Below, piece by piece: positions 25,558-33,823 of a DNA stretch of 64,000 bases. Both the position numbers and the translations under genes were made by a program. This stretch comes from DATHKG01 sp035489435 (GTDB lineage Bacteria; Bacteroidota; Bacteroidia; Chitinophagales; Chitinophagaceae). Position 1 is the stretch's first letter, and every line of letters begins with the position of its first letter. A model generated the notes under the pieces. The model was not told where the DNA came from and searched no databases. It saw only the letters and a list, made by a program, of their open reading frames with translations. The DNA lies in the NCBI GenBank assembly GCA_035489435.1, contig DATHKG010000096.1; one strand, given 5' to 3'.

Positions 25558-26712
25558 CTAAATTACCTGTTCCAACTTAACCACTTTTGTTATCGCCCGG
25601 GTGGCTGCACTTTTCTTTTTCTTCCTTCCCCTCCAGATAATAAAACCCGTGACGGGCAGACTCGCAGCTATAAGGCTTGCAAAAAAAGCAAGGAACTTTC
25701 CAGGTAAGCCAAGAATAGCACCGACATGCATATCATAATTCATACGGACAATCTTATCAGCCATTGGTGCATCAGCAAACTTCCCTGCATAACTACCAAC
25801 TGCGACCAGCTCCTTGCCTGTATACTGATCATAATGAAAATAATCATTCGTGTAATAGGTTCCGGGTTTATGATTTATTACCACTTCAAGAGGATCTGTT
25901 GGGAGTGATGCGAAATAGACAGATATACTTTCATTTTCTTTTAAGCTGCCGCGGTGCTCACTCCACAGATGATCGGCCATATTTGCATAAGCTGCAGCCT
26001 TTGTCGTTTCTGAAACCGGGTGGGCATGATCTACCATTGTTTCTCCCCCGCTGCTGATCCAGTAAACTGACCTTGCGAACCACTGGAAACCGAACACAAG
26101 GCCGGTAATTGCCAAAAATATAGCAACCCAGGTCACATAAAAACCGAGCACATTATGAAGATCATAATTTCGTCGTCGCCATTTTGCATTCCACTTTATA
26201 CTGAACCGCTGCTTACGGGCAGCTTTGTTTTTCGGCCACCATAAAATGATCCCGCTGATCATCATCACTAAAAAAATAAGCGTAGCGGAAGCCGCAATTG
26301 GTTGACCGATTTTTTCTGGTAACCATAGATAATAATGACCATCAAGAACGATCCGAAAAAAGTCTTCGTTCATGTTTTTATGCTTCAATACCTCTCCACT
26401 ATATGGATTCAGATAGACGAGCTCATAATGTGTTGAATCGTACCATGCCGCGATTGCTGCCTTGTTTGAACCAGGATATTCCACACCCAGTGCATTACCA
26501 GATGATAATTTTTTGTCTGCTATCGATTTCAATGCAGACGGGGACAAAAGGTGACCAGTTTGAGATTTTAAATTTTTGAAAGGTTCAGTGAGATTTCGGA
26601 TCTCAACTTCAAATGCAAGCAAACAACCGGTTACACCCAGGATAACTATGATCAAACCGGATGCAAGCCCCAGGATTAGATGAAGCTTCCTGATAAATAT
26701 TTTAAATGTCAT
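25558..26712 (-). CDS. PepSY-associated transmembrane protein (PiuB-like)
   Basis: 384 aa from the ATG at 26712; a TTG at 26769 would add 19 polar residues. The typical opening FIRKLHLILGLASGLIIVILGVTG is the first of about four membrane spans, with others near 145-165 (ATLIFLVMMISGIILWW), 195-220 and 345-370. Periplasmic PepSY repeats lie between them (NALGVEYPGSNKAAIAAWYD; DEYTG-like YDQYTGK). Members are associated with iron-siderophore uptake or ferric reduction in the inner membrane, though no TonB siderophore receptor is adjacent here. It appears monocistronic. Confidence 0.85.
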   Translation of the reverse strand: MTFKIFIRKLHLILGLASGLIIVILGVTGCLLAFEVEIRNLTEPFKNLKSQTGHLLSPSALKSIADKKLSSGNALGVEYPGSNKAAIAAWYDSTHYELVYLNPYSGEVLKHKNMNEDFFRIVLDGHYYLWLPEKIGQPIAASATLIFLVMMISGIILWWPKNKAARKQRFSIKWNAKWRRRNYDLHNVLGFYVTWVAIFLAITGLVFGFQWFARSVYWISSGGETMVDHAHPVSETTKAAAYANMADHLWSEHRGSLKENESISVYFASLPTDPLEVVINHKPGTYYTNDYFHYDQYTGKELVAVGSYAGKFADAPMADKIVRMNYDMHVGAILGLPGKFLAFFASLIAASLPVTGFIIWRGRKKKKSAATRAITKVVKLEQVI

Positions 26713-26982
26713 CCCGGGTCTGGCTGTTTGATTGACCCGATCGGATGATTTAGTAGCTAATCTTGTCAAGTTTCGATCGTATTGATTTTATGATATTGCC
26801 GATATATTATTAATCGTTTCGACACTAAACACAAAAATATTGTATCCGGTTTGCAAAACCGTTTGCTATCGGGAAACCTGTTTACGAAAAGGGAAATTTT
26901 ATCTGGATGAGTTCATTGGGTCAAAACCGTTGATTTTTTTTGATTTCAGCTCAGTGCCGGACACGGAGACTGCTCTCAGATG

Positions 26983-27414
26983 TTAGTTAGCTGTTTTGTT
27001 TTTATCGGCCCTCATAATAACTGCAATCCCCGGTTTAATTTTCACCAGTTCATTAATAAATTCACGTTTGTCCTTTGGAGAAACAAGTATGCTGTCCTTG
27101 CCCCTTAGCTTAATTTCAAGCCGGTCAAGTGAAGTAGCAGGCGCACTTAAAGGATTAAAAGTCTCCTTTATAGAAACAATATCATCTATATTAACTTCCT
27201 TGTCTATCAGGAACCCGCATTTGATTTTGAGGATGTTTCCATTTATTTCATAATAGGTGGTAAGAAAAACATGCAGCACAAAAATCATGACGAGGAATAT
27301 GATTAGCACCCCTATCCAGTTTTTACTGGCAGAAGATAACATTAACCCCGCAAACAATAAGACAGCTACCGGGATAGCTAATTCAGGACCTATTTTAGAT
27401 TTGAAATGACTCAT
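26983..27414 (-). CDS. Membrane protein with bacterial PH domain
   Basis: 143 aa. Two adjacent membrane spans (~12-30, 33-52) are followed by a small bPH domain (TTYYEINGNILKIKCGFL, DIVSIKETFNP, DRLEIKLRGKDSILVSPKD), matching the short membrane-tethered PH family common in Bacteroidota. Role unknown, perhaps envelope stress. It starts 20 bp downstream of the TIM-barrel lipoprotein stop and is likely cotranscribed with it. Confidence 0.75.
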   Translation of the reverse strand: MSHFKSKIGPELAIPVAVLLFAGLMLSSASKNWIGVLIIFLVMIFVLHVFLTTYYEINGNILKIKCGFLIDKEVNIDDIVSIKETFNPLSAPATSLDRLEIKLRGKDSILVSPKDKREFINELVKIKPGIAVIMRADKNKTAN

Positions 27415-27434
27415 AATGATTCCAGGAAGAACAT

Positions 27435-28313
27435 CTACTTGATTTTATTTGTTTGTTCATTATAATACTGTAAAGCCAGTTTCACCGAAGCGAGGTTGTT
27501 CGGTTTCTCAATTGAATCACGTTCAATATAAATATGACCTTTAAATTGCTGATCCTTCAATTCCTGGAATATCGCAGGAAAATTCACAACACCTGTACCA
27601 GCCCTCACATCTTTCAAAGCCGGCTGATTAAAGGCAGCAATGTCTTTCATATGTATGGCTATAATACGGCCTTTGAATTTTTTCACTGCTTCAAGAGGAT
27701 CAATACCACTTTTGGGAAAATGTCCGAGATCAGCACAAACCCCGAAATTCGGATGATCCTTTAGTGCCAGCAATGTTGTATCCGGGTTCCAATATTGACT
27801 CACTCCTTTCCAATGCTCGTGAATCGCAACCATGATGCCATAAGCACCGGCAAGACTATCTATGCTGTTCAGCATATTAAGCGGTGGTTCTGTTGTTACA
27901 AATTTTGCCCCTAGTTTTTTGGCTATATCGAACTGTCTTGCCCATGATTGAATGGTGGAATCACCAACTACATAAACGGATTCACAGATAAGGCCTCTTT
28001 CGCTTATCATAGCCTTAAGTTTCTCCAAACCTGCCGGTGATAGCTTACCCACAAGTGTGTCCTTTAATTCCGGCCCTGCCTGGTGGAATGTATTGGGCTC
28101 AATATATTTTAAACCGGCACTATCGACGAGCTTTAATGATTCAGGAAAGTTTACATCATGAAATGTCCATAACGCGATACCGAATTTCCAATCTTCTGCA
28201 GGTTTAACAGCAGCCGCCACGGCAGAGTCGGATTGCTGTTCACCCGCTGGCTGCTGATCAGTACATGAATTCAATAATATGATTAAGGCGAATAGTACTG
28301 TTACTAATTTCAT
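27435..28313 (-). CDS. Lipoprotein with sugar phosphate isomerase/epimerase-like TIM barrel
   Basis: 292 aa from the ATG at 28313 (a TTG at 28319 is two codons earlier). Lipobox ILLNSC near residue 15, then an AP-endonuclease-2-type TIM barrel. Candidate metal and catalytic residues are Glu in FVTTEPP, His and Glu in AIHEHW, Asp and His in CADLGHFP, His and Asp in IHMKDI and Glu in YIERDS. Relatives act on hexoses, inosose or keto-sugars, and exported versions are frequent in Bacteroidota near Gfo/Idh genes. Divergent from an AraC gene. Confidence 0.8.
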   Translation of the reverse strand: MKLVTVLFALIILLNSCTDQQPAGEQQSDSAVAAAVKPAEDWKFGIALWTFHDVNFPESLKLVDSAGLKYIEPNTFHQAGPELKDTLVGKLSPAGLEKLKAMISERGLICESVYVVGDSTIQSWARQFDIAKKLGAKFVTTEPPLNMLNSIDSLAGAYGIMVAIHEHWKGVSQYWNPDTTLLALKDHPNFGVCADLGHFPKSGIDPLEAVKKFKGRIIAIHMKDIAAFNQPALKDVRAGTGVVNFPAIFQELKDQQFKGHIYIERDSIEKPNNLASVKLALQYYNEQTNKIK

Positions 28314-28559
28314 AATCAATATTTTGCTTTAAGGTAGAACTTAAAGGCAACATTTAAAAAAATGGGGTGTGATTAGTTTACGACAGGCAATTCATGCCAG
28401 GTTATTTACATTTTGCGACATCGCGATTTTGCGAGGAGGACTGATTGATATATTTGCCTATGCATAAAAGAACATTTATAAATAACAATTTACCATAGGC
28501 GTAACATTTAAGGGGAATGTGCTACTAACAATTCACTGACCGATTATACCAGCTGCAAC

Positions 28560-29174
28560 ATGGAAGATTTTCAAAAGAAATTCATTCTTGCTCTACTTGC
28601 TTATGCTTCGCAAAGAGGGATACAGGCCCAGCGACTTTGTGAACTTGCCGGGATCGACTATAAATCAATAAATGATTGGGAGGAGTACGAACGTGTACTT
28701 GGATGTAGAGTCTCAAGAAAAGTTGACGAAACCTGGGTCGAATTTCCAAAAAAAATTATCGGCCGGGAAATACTAATTGCCAACTATGAATTACAAAATT
28801 ATTTGTTAAATCAGGTCAGTATACTCATGAAAGCCAACGAGGCTGATGGTCCATTTCATAAAAAGGTGTATAATTATTTATTATCCAATTCCTTCCTGTA
28901 TTCGCTGACACTTGATGCTGTAGCGGCAAACTTTAATATGAGTGTTCGTAGTCTGCAAAGAAAACTAAAAAGTGAAAGCACCACATTCCTGGAAATAGTT
29001 GATGCAGTGAGAATGGCCCTCTCAGTTACATTTCTGAGATCCGGGAACTACGCTATGAAGGATATTGCTTTTGCTCTCGGGTACAATGAACCGACAGCTT
29101 TCGTGCGTGCGTTTAAGAGATGGACAGGTAAAACACCTGTAGCTTACAAAACAACCATTCAAACCGAAAAGTGA
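28560..29174 (+). CDS. AraC-family regulator, short form
   Basis: 204 aa. The C-terminal AraC HTH pair is clear (LTLDAVAANFNMSVRSLQRKL and YAMKDIAFALGYNEPTAFVR, then WTGKTPVAYK). The N-terminal ~105 residues form a shortened regulatory domain, smaller than the usual AraC ligand domain. It is cotranscribed with the DinB-like gene, whose ATG lies 4 bp after its stop, and is divergent from the TIM-barrel lipoprotein gene, which it could regulate. Confidence 0.85.
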   Translation: MEDFQKKFILALLAYASQRGIQAQRLCELAGIDYKSINDWEEYERVLGCRVSRKVDETWVEFPKKIIGREILIANYELQNYLLNQVSILMKANEADGPFHKKVYNYLLSNSFLYSLTLDAVAANFNMSVRSLQRKLKSESTTFLEIVDAVRMALSVTFLRSGNYAMKDIAFALGYNEPTAFVRAFKRWTGKTPVAYKTTIQTEK

Positions 29175-29178
29175 TCAC

Positions 29179-29730
29179 ATGAAAATCGCAAAACCAGCTG
29201 AACAGGAAACAAATGATTTTTTCAGGAAGTATATCGACCTTGTCAAACACACTGACCTTTTATCAGCACTCCATGAAAACCAGGAATCATTGACGCAATT
29301 ATTCAGTGGTATTCCATCTGAAATTGAGGTGTTCCGTTATGATACCAACAAATGGTCAATAAAAGAAGTGCTGATGCACCTGATAGATTTTGAACGTTAT
29401 TTAACGTTCAAGGCATTTGTTTCCATGAGGAATGATAACGAAACAGCGCTCAATCATCCGAACCGTGAACACTATCTTTTTCATGCCCATACGGAAAAAA
29501 GATCGCTGAATGACCTGATTCCTGAATTCCTGTCTGTGAGATCAGCAACGATCAGTTTGTTTCAACATACAGATTTATCTCAGCTCACCCACACCGGCAA
29601 TCCTATCAATCCCAATCATGCCATCTCAGGCCGTGCAATGGGATTTGCTTTAACCGGCCATAGTATACACCATATGTCAATAATTAGTGAACGATACTTA
29701 CGATTGTCTAATCGTAGTTATGAGTTATGA
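29179..29730 (+). CDS. DinB-family putative metal-binding protein
   Basis: 183 aa, four-helix bundle of the DinB/YfiT type. NKWSIKEVLMHLIDFERY carries the first His of the metal site, and the C-terminal GHSIHHMSIISERYL carries the two further His in the usual HxxxH arrangement. Relatives are thiol-dependent transferases or unknown hydrolases. The last four codons (SYEL) and the TGA stop come from the heptad repeat family (AGT TAT GAG TTA TGA), so the native 3' end may have been replaced. Confidence 0.8.
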   Translation: MKIAKPAEQETNDFFRKYIDLVKHTDLLSALHENQESLTQLFSGIPSEIEVFRYDTNKWSIKEVLMHLIDFERYLTFKAFVSMRNDNETALNHPNREHYLFHAHTEKRSLNDLIPEFLSVRSATISLFQHTDLSQLTHTGNPINPNHAISGRAMGFALTGHSIHHMSIISERYLRLSNRSYEL

Positions 29731-29850
29731 GTTATGAGTGAAAGACAAGTTATCAGTTAGCAAAAAAGCAATACTATTTATCGTATTATTATTCATAAAT
29801 TAAGTTCACTCATAACTCACTCATCACTCATCACTCATAACTCATAACTT
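29715..29850. repeat. Heptad-period inverted repeats at convergent gene ends (locus A)
   Basis: The left arm (29715-29742) reads TTATGAG TTATGAG TGA-type units on the plus strand. The right arm (29807-29850) carries the same units on the minus strand, with a ~65-nt AT-rich loop. The arms contain the stop codons of both convergent genes (DinB at 29730, GH43 at 29842). The repeat could form a large hairpin acting as a bidirectional terminator or mRNA end. Confidence 0.85.
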
Positions 29851-30999
29851 TATTAAGGGCCATGCATCTTCCCAACCTAGTTCCTTAATAACGAGTTTCG
29901 ACCTGCCTCGGTCAATAGCATCGTAACCATGATAAATGATATAATCTTTTCCATCAAAAGTATAAACTGAATTGTGACCCGCTCCAAACCATTCTTTGTT
30001 ATCGCCTTCAATAATGATGGTACCTCCGTTATCAACCATCGGCTTTCCTGACCTGTCAATATAAGGTCCGGTCAACTTTTCACTGCGACCCATCACGACT
30101 TTATAGTTGCTTTTCTCGCCTCGGCAACAATAGTCCCACGAAACAAAAAGATAATAGTATTTATCTTTCTTAAAAATAAATGGTGCTTCAATAGCTGCAT
30201 TGCCGGCAGAGCTATCCGGTAATTGATTATCCCTTGGCCGCCGGGCAATTGTGTGCCATATTGCCGGTTCAGCCGGCGAGCTGAACGTTGGATTCAGTTT
30301 CAGGAGCTTGATGCCTTCCCAAAAAGATCCGAAGCTTAGCCACCCGACACCATTTTCATCGACAACCAGGTTTGGATCGATCGCGTTCCACATATCCCTG
30401 CCGGGAACTGATTGAATCACTTTTCCAAGATCCGTCCATCCGAATTCAGCCGAGGTTGAATCAAGTGTTTTGTTTACTGCCAGTCCTATGCAGGATGTGT
30501 TTTTTCCAAAGACTGAAACAGAATAGAAGAGATAATAGCTTCCATTCTGAAAGCTGATATCAGGTGCCCACATACTGCTTCCACGATAAGTGGGTATAGC
30601 GGTTTTAACCCAGGATGGCGTCTGCCTGAATACAGGGTTGTCTTTGACCCAATTTTTCATATCCTTTGATCTATAAACATTAATGCCATTACCGGTTGTA
30701 AATAAATACCAGGTGTCCTTCTCTTTAATCATAACCGGATCATGGGCCGGCGTTTGCCTTGTTGACGTGATTGTGCCGACAGGGGAAGGTGGACGGCGGC
30801 GGGCAGTATCAGCTGTGGCAGCCTGTTGCGCAAAACTTGTAATTGAAAACAGAACGAAACAGGTAGTCAGTATGATAAATTGTATTAACCCGGATTTAAT
30901 CACCGGATTTTTACGATCCAGATCAAGAACATGCAAAAATAATTGCCAGGTGTTGATACACCCGGCCCTTGTGTGAAACTTGCCGTATGAAAAAAACAT
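29842..30999 (-). CDS. GH43-family arabinan-active glycosidase
   Basis: 385 aa. A long N terminus with a hydrophobic signal-like segment (~33-57, ending SITSFAQ) leads to a five-blade propeller. The three GH43 acidic residues are visible: Asp in PAHDPVMI (base), Asp in NAIDPNLVV (pKa modulator) and Glu in AAIEAPFIF (acid). RGSSMWAPDISF and GHNSVYTFDGKDYIIYHGY match endo-arabinanase-like members. It should cut alpha-1,5-arabinan or related chains outside the cytoplasm. It ends the SusC/SusD/DUF3823 operon. Its stop TGA lies in the heptad repeat. Confidence 0.88.
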   Translation of the reverse strand: MFFSYGKFHTRAGCINTWQLFLHVLDLDRKNPVIKSGLIQFIILTTCFVLFSITSFAQQAATADTARRRPPSPVGTITSTRQTPAHDPVMIKEKDTWYLFTTGNGINVYRSKDMKNWVKDNPVFRQTPSWVKTAIPTYRGSSMWAPDISFQNGSYYLFYSVSVFGKNTSCIGLAVNKTLDSTSAEFGWTDLGKVIQSVPGRDMWNAIDPNLVVDENGVGWLSFGSFWEGIKLLKLNPTFSSPAEPAIWHTIARRPRDNQLPDSSAGNAAIEAPFIFKKDKYYYLFVSWDYCCRGEKSNYKVVMGRSEKLTGPYIDRSGKPMVDNGGTIIIEGDNKEWFGAGHNSVYTFDGKDYIIYHGYDAIDRGRSKLVIKELGWEDAWPLIKL

Positions 31000-31008
31000 C
31001 TTGAATTT

Positions 31009-31686
31009 TTAATTTATCGCGAGCTCCTGCGATTGTGAATAAAACAACTCACCAACGCCAACTGCTTTTACTCCAATTCGTACAAACACATTTTTCTTAG
31101 TGAGCAGTGAGGCAGGTATCGTGGCGGTTAATGTAACCGGTTGTGAGATATCGGTAATTACAGCTGCCAGCTTCTGGGCATTAGCCGCATTATTATTCTG
31201 ATCAGTAATGATGGTCTGGCCAATGTAAATACGTACGAGCTCGAGCGGCTTACTTGTATTGATCCTTTGCAAAGTGAATGTTGCATTAACCTGGTTACCC
31301 GATTTCTGGAAAGTCGGATTATTAATTACAAAATAAGGTTCCACAACCATATCTACATTAGTCGAACCATTTACTGACACGTCGATTGAATCAGTTTTAT
31401 CCGCCCAGGGGCCATTACCTCTTAACACAGTCAGCTTATAATTTCCATCAAACACAGAGGCAGAGAAAGTGCCATCCTGGTTTATATGCACGGGTATCTT
31501 GCTGAACAACTGGTAACCATATTGCCAGAGTTCCAGTTGAACACCGTTCGACCTGACACCAACGGGGATATTACCATACTTAACCGTTCCTTTGATTGTT
31601 GCTCCCGGTGCACTTTTATTATCCTTGGTACAGCTTAGTGCCACTGTACTCAATATCATTAACAGATAAATTATTTTATTTTTCAT
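31009..31686 (-). CDS. DUF3823-type lipoprotein of the PUL
   Basis: 225 aa. Lipoprotein signal (lipobox ALSC near residue 19). The first ~110 residues match DUF3823, an N-terminal Ig-like domain with NGVQLELWQYGYQ, IPVHINQDGTFSA and FDGNYKLTVLRGNGPW. The second half is another beta-rich domain ending QELAIN. DUF3823 proteins are encoded directly after SusD genes and are thought to be surface glycan-binding accessories. The gene lies between SusD and the GH43 enzyme, consistent with that role. Confidence 0.85.
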   Translation of the reverse strand: MKNKIIYLLMILSTVALSCTKDNKSAPGATIKGTVKYGNIPVGVRSNGVQLELWQYGYQLFSKIPVHINQDGTFSASVFDGNYKLTVLRGNGPWADKTDSIDVSVNGSTNVDMVVEPYFVINNPTFQKSGNQVNATFTLQRINTSKPLELVRIYIGQTIITDQNNNAANAQKLAAVITDISQPVTLTATIPASLLTKKNVFVRIGVKAVGVGELFYSQSQELAIN

Positions 31687-31886
31687 AACGAAATTTTAAA
31701 CATGATTGGAATGCACTTTTCAATCGTGATATTACATAGCGCATCATTCACCTGAGTATAATTGGCTCGCGCTTCATTGAATTGCGTTTTAAAACTACAT
31801 ATCATAAAATTGCTAATCATTGGATTGCTCATAATTGGATTGCAGATAATGGGATTATAGATCATCGCGATGCAATTGCAATACAC
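31683..31886 (-). other. Possible small ORF filling the SusD-DUF3823 gap
   Basis: A 67-codon frame starts with GTG one nucleotide after the SusD stop and ends in an ATGA overlap with the DUF3823 start. Its first half is encoded by 15-bp tandem repeats. It may be translated as a coupling cistron, or be open by chance; no family is recognised. Confidence 0.2.
31791..31865 (-). repeat. Five 15-bp tandem units in the intercistronic gap
   Basis: Read on the minus strand, five consecutive 15-mers share the pattern ATKATNNGNAATCCN (for example ATTATGAGCAATCCA and ATTATCTGCAATCCA). They would encode MIYNP, IICNP, IMSNP, MISNF and MICSF. The array sits between the SusD stop and the DUF3823 start within one operon. 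Confidence 0.8.
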
Positions 31887-31887
31887 A

Positions 31888-33813
31888 TCATTGCAATGGG
31901 TTTCTCACAATCAAAGGATTGTTATCAATGATATTCTGTGGAATAAACGTATAATAATTCTGTATCTGGAAAAACCTCGGTGCCCTGAAACGGGGGGCCG
32001 TTAATTTTACGTATACATATTTCCCATCTCTTGCGGCATCTCCGGGTCTCACTATCCGGTAAGGATATAGTGCTGAAACCACAGCCGAAGGATTAGAGCT
32101 TACTCCGTTCCAGGCAGTATGTGCCCGGCGCAACCTGATCAGGTCCCAGGTCCTGTGATCTTCGAAAGCAAGTTCAACCCGGCGCTCATTCAATAATTTG
32201 TCAAGCGTTAATGTTGTAAGGCTGTTAGCAGGAAAGCCAGCCCTTTCTCTCAATACGTTTATATATTTTAGTGCGTCACTGGTTCTTCCAAGTTCAAAGG
32301 CAGCTTCGGAAGCATTCAGATAAATTTCTCCAAGTCTGAACCAAACCCACCAGTTATCACTTCTTACACCTCTTGTGCTGGACAAAGCCGCTTCATCAAT
32401 ATACTTACGCATATAAAAACCGGTATTTGATACTTCCTGTATGGAACGGTGTGGTCCCGAAGAACCGGTTAATAGTTTTCCATCGCCTGTAGGATAAGCC
32501 GAACCTCCCCAGTTAACTCCCAGCTGGGTACCTTCAATTGTTTGATAAGAAGTTCCGTTCCAAACCATAACACCAGCCAGCATTTCTACAGTGGAACCCT
32601 TAAATGAACTGCCTGGATAAAGTATTGTACCTAATAACCGGCCATCTTTATTAGCGAATATGTCCATAGGCCCGTCGTAATAGATATAATCCTGGTCATT
32701 TGCAGTCCGGGTTTTCAGGGTTCCGGCGCTGCCATCAAGAAAGTCAAAACTTTCTACCAGGTTCAGCGAAGGTGTTACAGACGAAGAGGAAAGATTGTCT
32801 TCCCTTATTCCTCTTACAATATTATCATAGGCAAATAAATGGCGCTTATCCTTCGCCGTTAAAAAGTCCTTTACAAATATTATTTCTTTGTTGTTAGATT
32901 TTTTCGTGACCGCATCATAAAATGCCTGGGCCGGGTTCGAGATGTTGGTAGACAGGGCAAAAGCACCACTGTTGATGATCTCGACAGAAGCATCCAATGA
33001 TTTTTGATAATATTCTGAAGCCCGGGCCGCCGGGATGCCAACTTCTCCACCTGCAGTTGTAAGCTGCGGTGTTATCAATGCATTGTACTTTGCTATTGAA
33101 GCCGCATACAACATTGCCCGGCTCTTAAGCGCAAGAGCTGTGTATTTATTTGCCCGGCTGAAGCTCGCAACAGGCGGATTAGAAGAGGAATTTATATTAC
33201 CCAGATCGTTCTTGATAGCGTCACATTCAGAAGCAATGAAATCATAAACAGCTGCTTCTTTAGCACGCGGGTTTCTCAAAGATGATGCTTCGCCACTATA
33301 ATCATAGATGAGCTGATTAACAATCAGGGGAACTCCGCCCATCCTCTTCACCATCTCAAAATAATCAAATGCACGCAGGAATCTCAGCTCTGCAACAAAA
33401 GGCGCCTTTTGAGCCGCAGTGAGTAAAGTAGATTTTGACTCGATATTCTCAAGAGCAAGGTTGATATCCCGTATCAGCGAATAGTTCCAGAGAAACCACC
33501 TGTTTGTGGCATAGCTGGTAAGATTGTTACGACCATCCTGGTTAGACTGGCCGGACCACATCGCGTCATCATAATCAGCCATATTCCTCCACTGGGACAA
33601 TCTTCCGTCCAGTCCATCATTTACATCCTGCAAGCCCAAATCGGCTGGCAGCCTGTCATAATAATTAGCGAGCAGGGAAGTGATTTGTTTCGGATCGTTC
33701 CAAACCTGCTCTTCAAGTATCAGAGACTTGGATTCGCGTTGAAGCCAATCCTTCTTGCATGATATCAGCAATATTGCAAACATCATGGTGAGCATTACAA
33801 ATTTCTTTTTCAT
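31888..33813 (-). CDS. SusD/RagB-family lipoprotein of the arabinan-type PUL
   Basis: 641 aa from the ATG at 33813, which gives a lipoprotein signal (MKKKFVMLTMMFAILLISC). An upstream in-frame start at 33846 would overlap the SusC gene and spoil the signal. SusD hallmarks are NLALENIESKS, FLRAFDYFEMVKRMGGVPLI, then RLGEIYLNASEAAFELGR and LNERRVELAFEDHRTWDLIRL. It binds the oligosaccharide at the surface for the partner SusC. Follows SusC by 10 bp. Confidence 0.93.
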   Translation of the reverse strand: MKKKFVMLTMMFAILLISCKKDWLQRESKSLILEEQVWNDPKQITSLLANYYDRLPADLGLQDVNDGLDGRLSQWRNMADYDDAMWSGQSNQDGRNNLTSYATNRWFLWNYSLIRDINLALENIESKSTLLTAAQKAPFVAELRFLRAFDYFEMVKRMGGVPLIVNQLIYDYSGEASSLRNPRAKEAAVYDFIASECDAIKNDLGNINSSSNPPVASFSRANKYTALALKSRAMLYAASIAKYNALITPQLTTAGGEVGIPAARASEYYQKSLDASVEIINSGAFALSTNISNPAQAFYDAVTKKSNNKEIIFVKDFLTAKDKRHLFAYDNIVRGIREDNLSSSSVTPSLNLVESFDFLDGSAGTLKTRTANDQDYIYYDGPMDIFANKDGRLLGTILYPGSSFKGSTVEMLAGVMVWNGTSYQTIEGTQLGVNWGGSAYPTGDGKLLTGSSGPHRSIQEVSNTGFYMRKYIDEAALSSTRGVRSDNWWVWFRLGEIYLNASEAAFELGRTSDALKYINVLRERAGFPANSLTTLTLDKLLNERRVELAFEDHRTWDLIRLRRAHTAWNGVSSNPSAVVSALYPYRIVRPGDAARDGKYVYVKLTAPRFRAPRFFQIQNYYTFIPQNIIDNNPLIVRNPLQ

Positions 33814-33823
33814 ATTACAAGTT

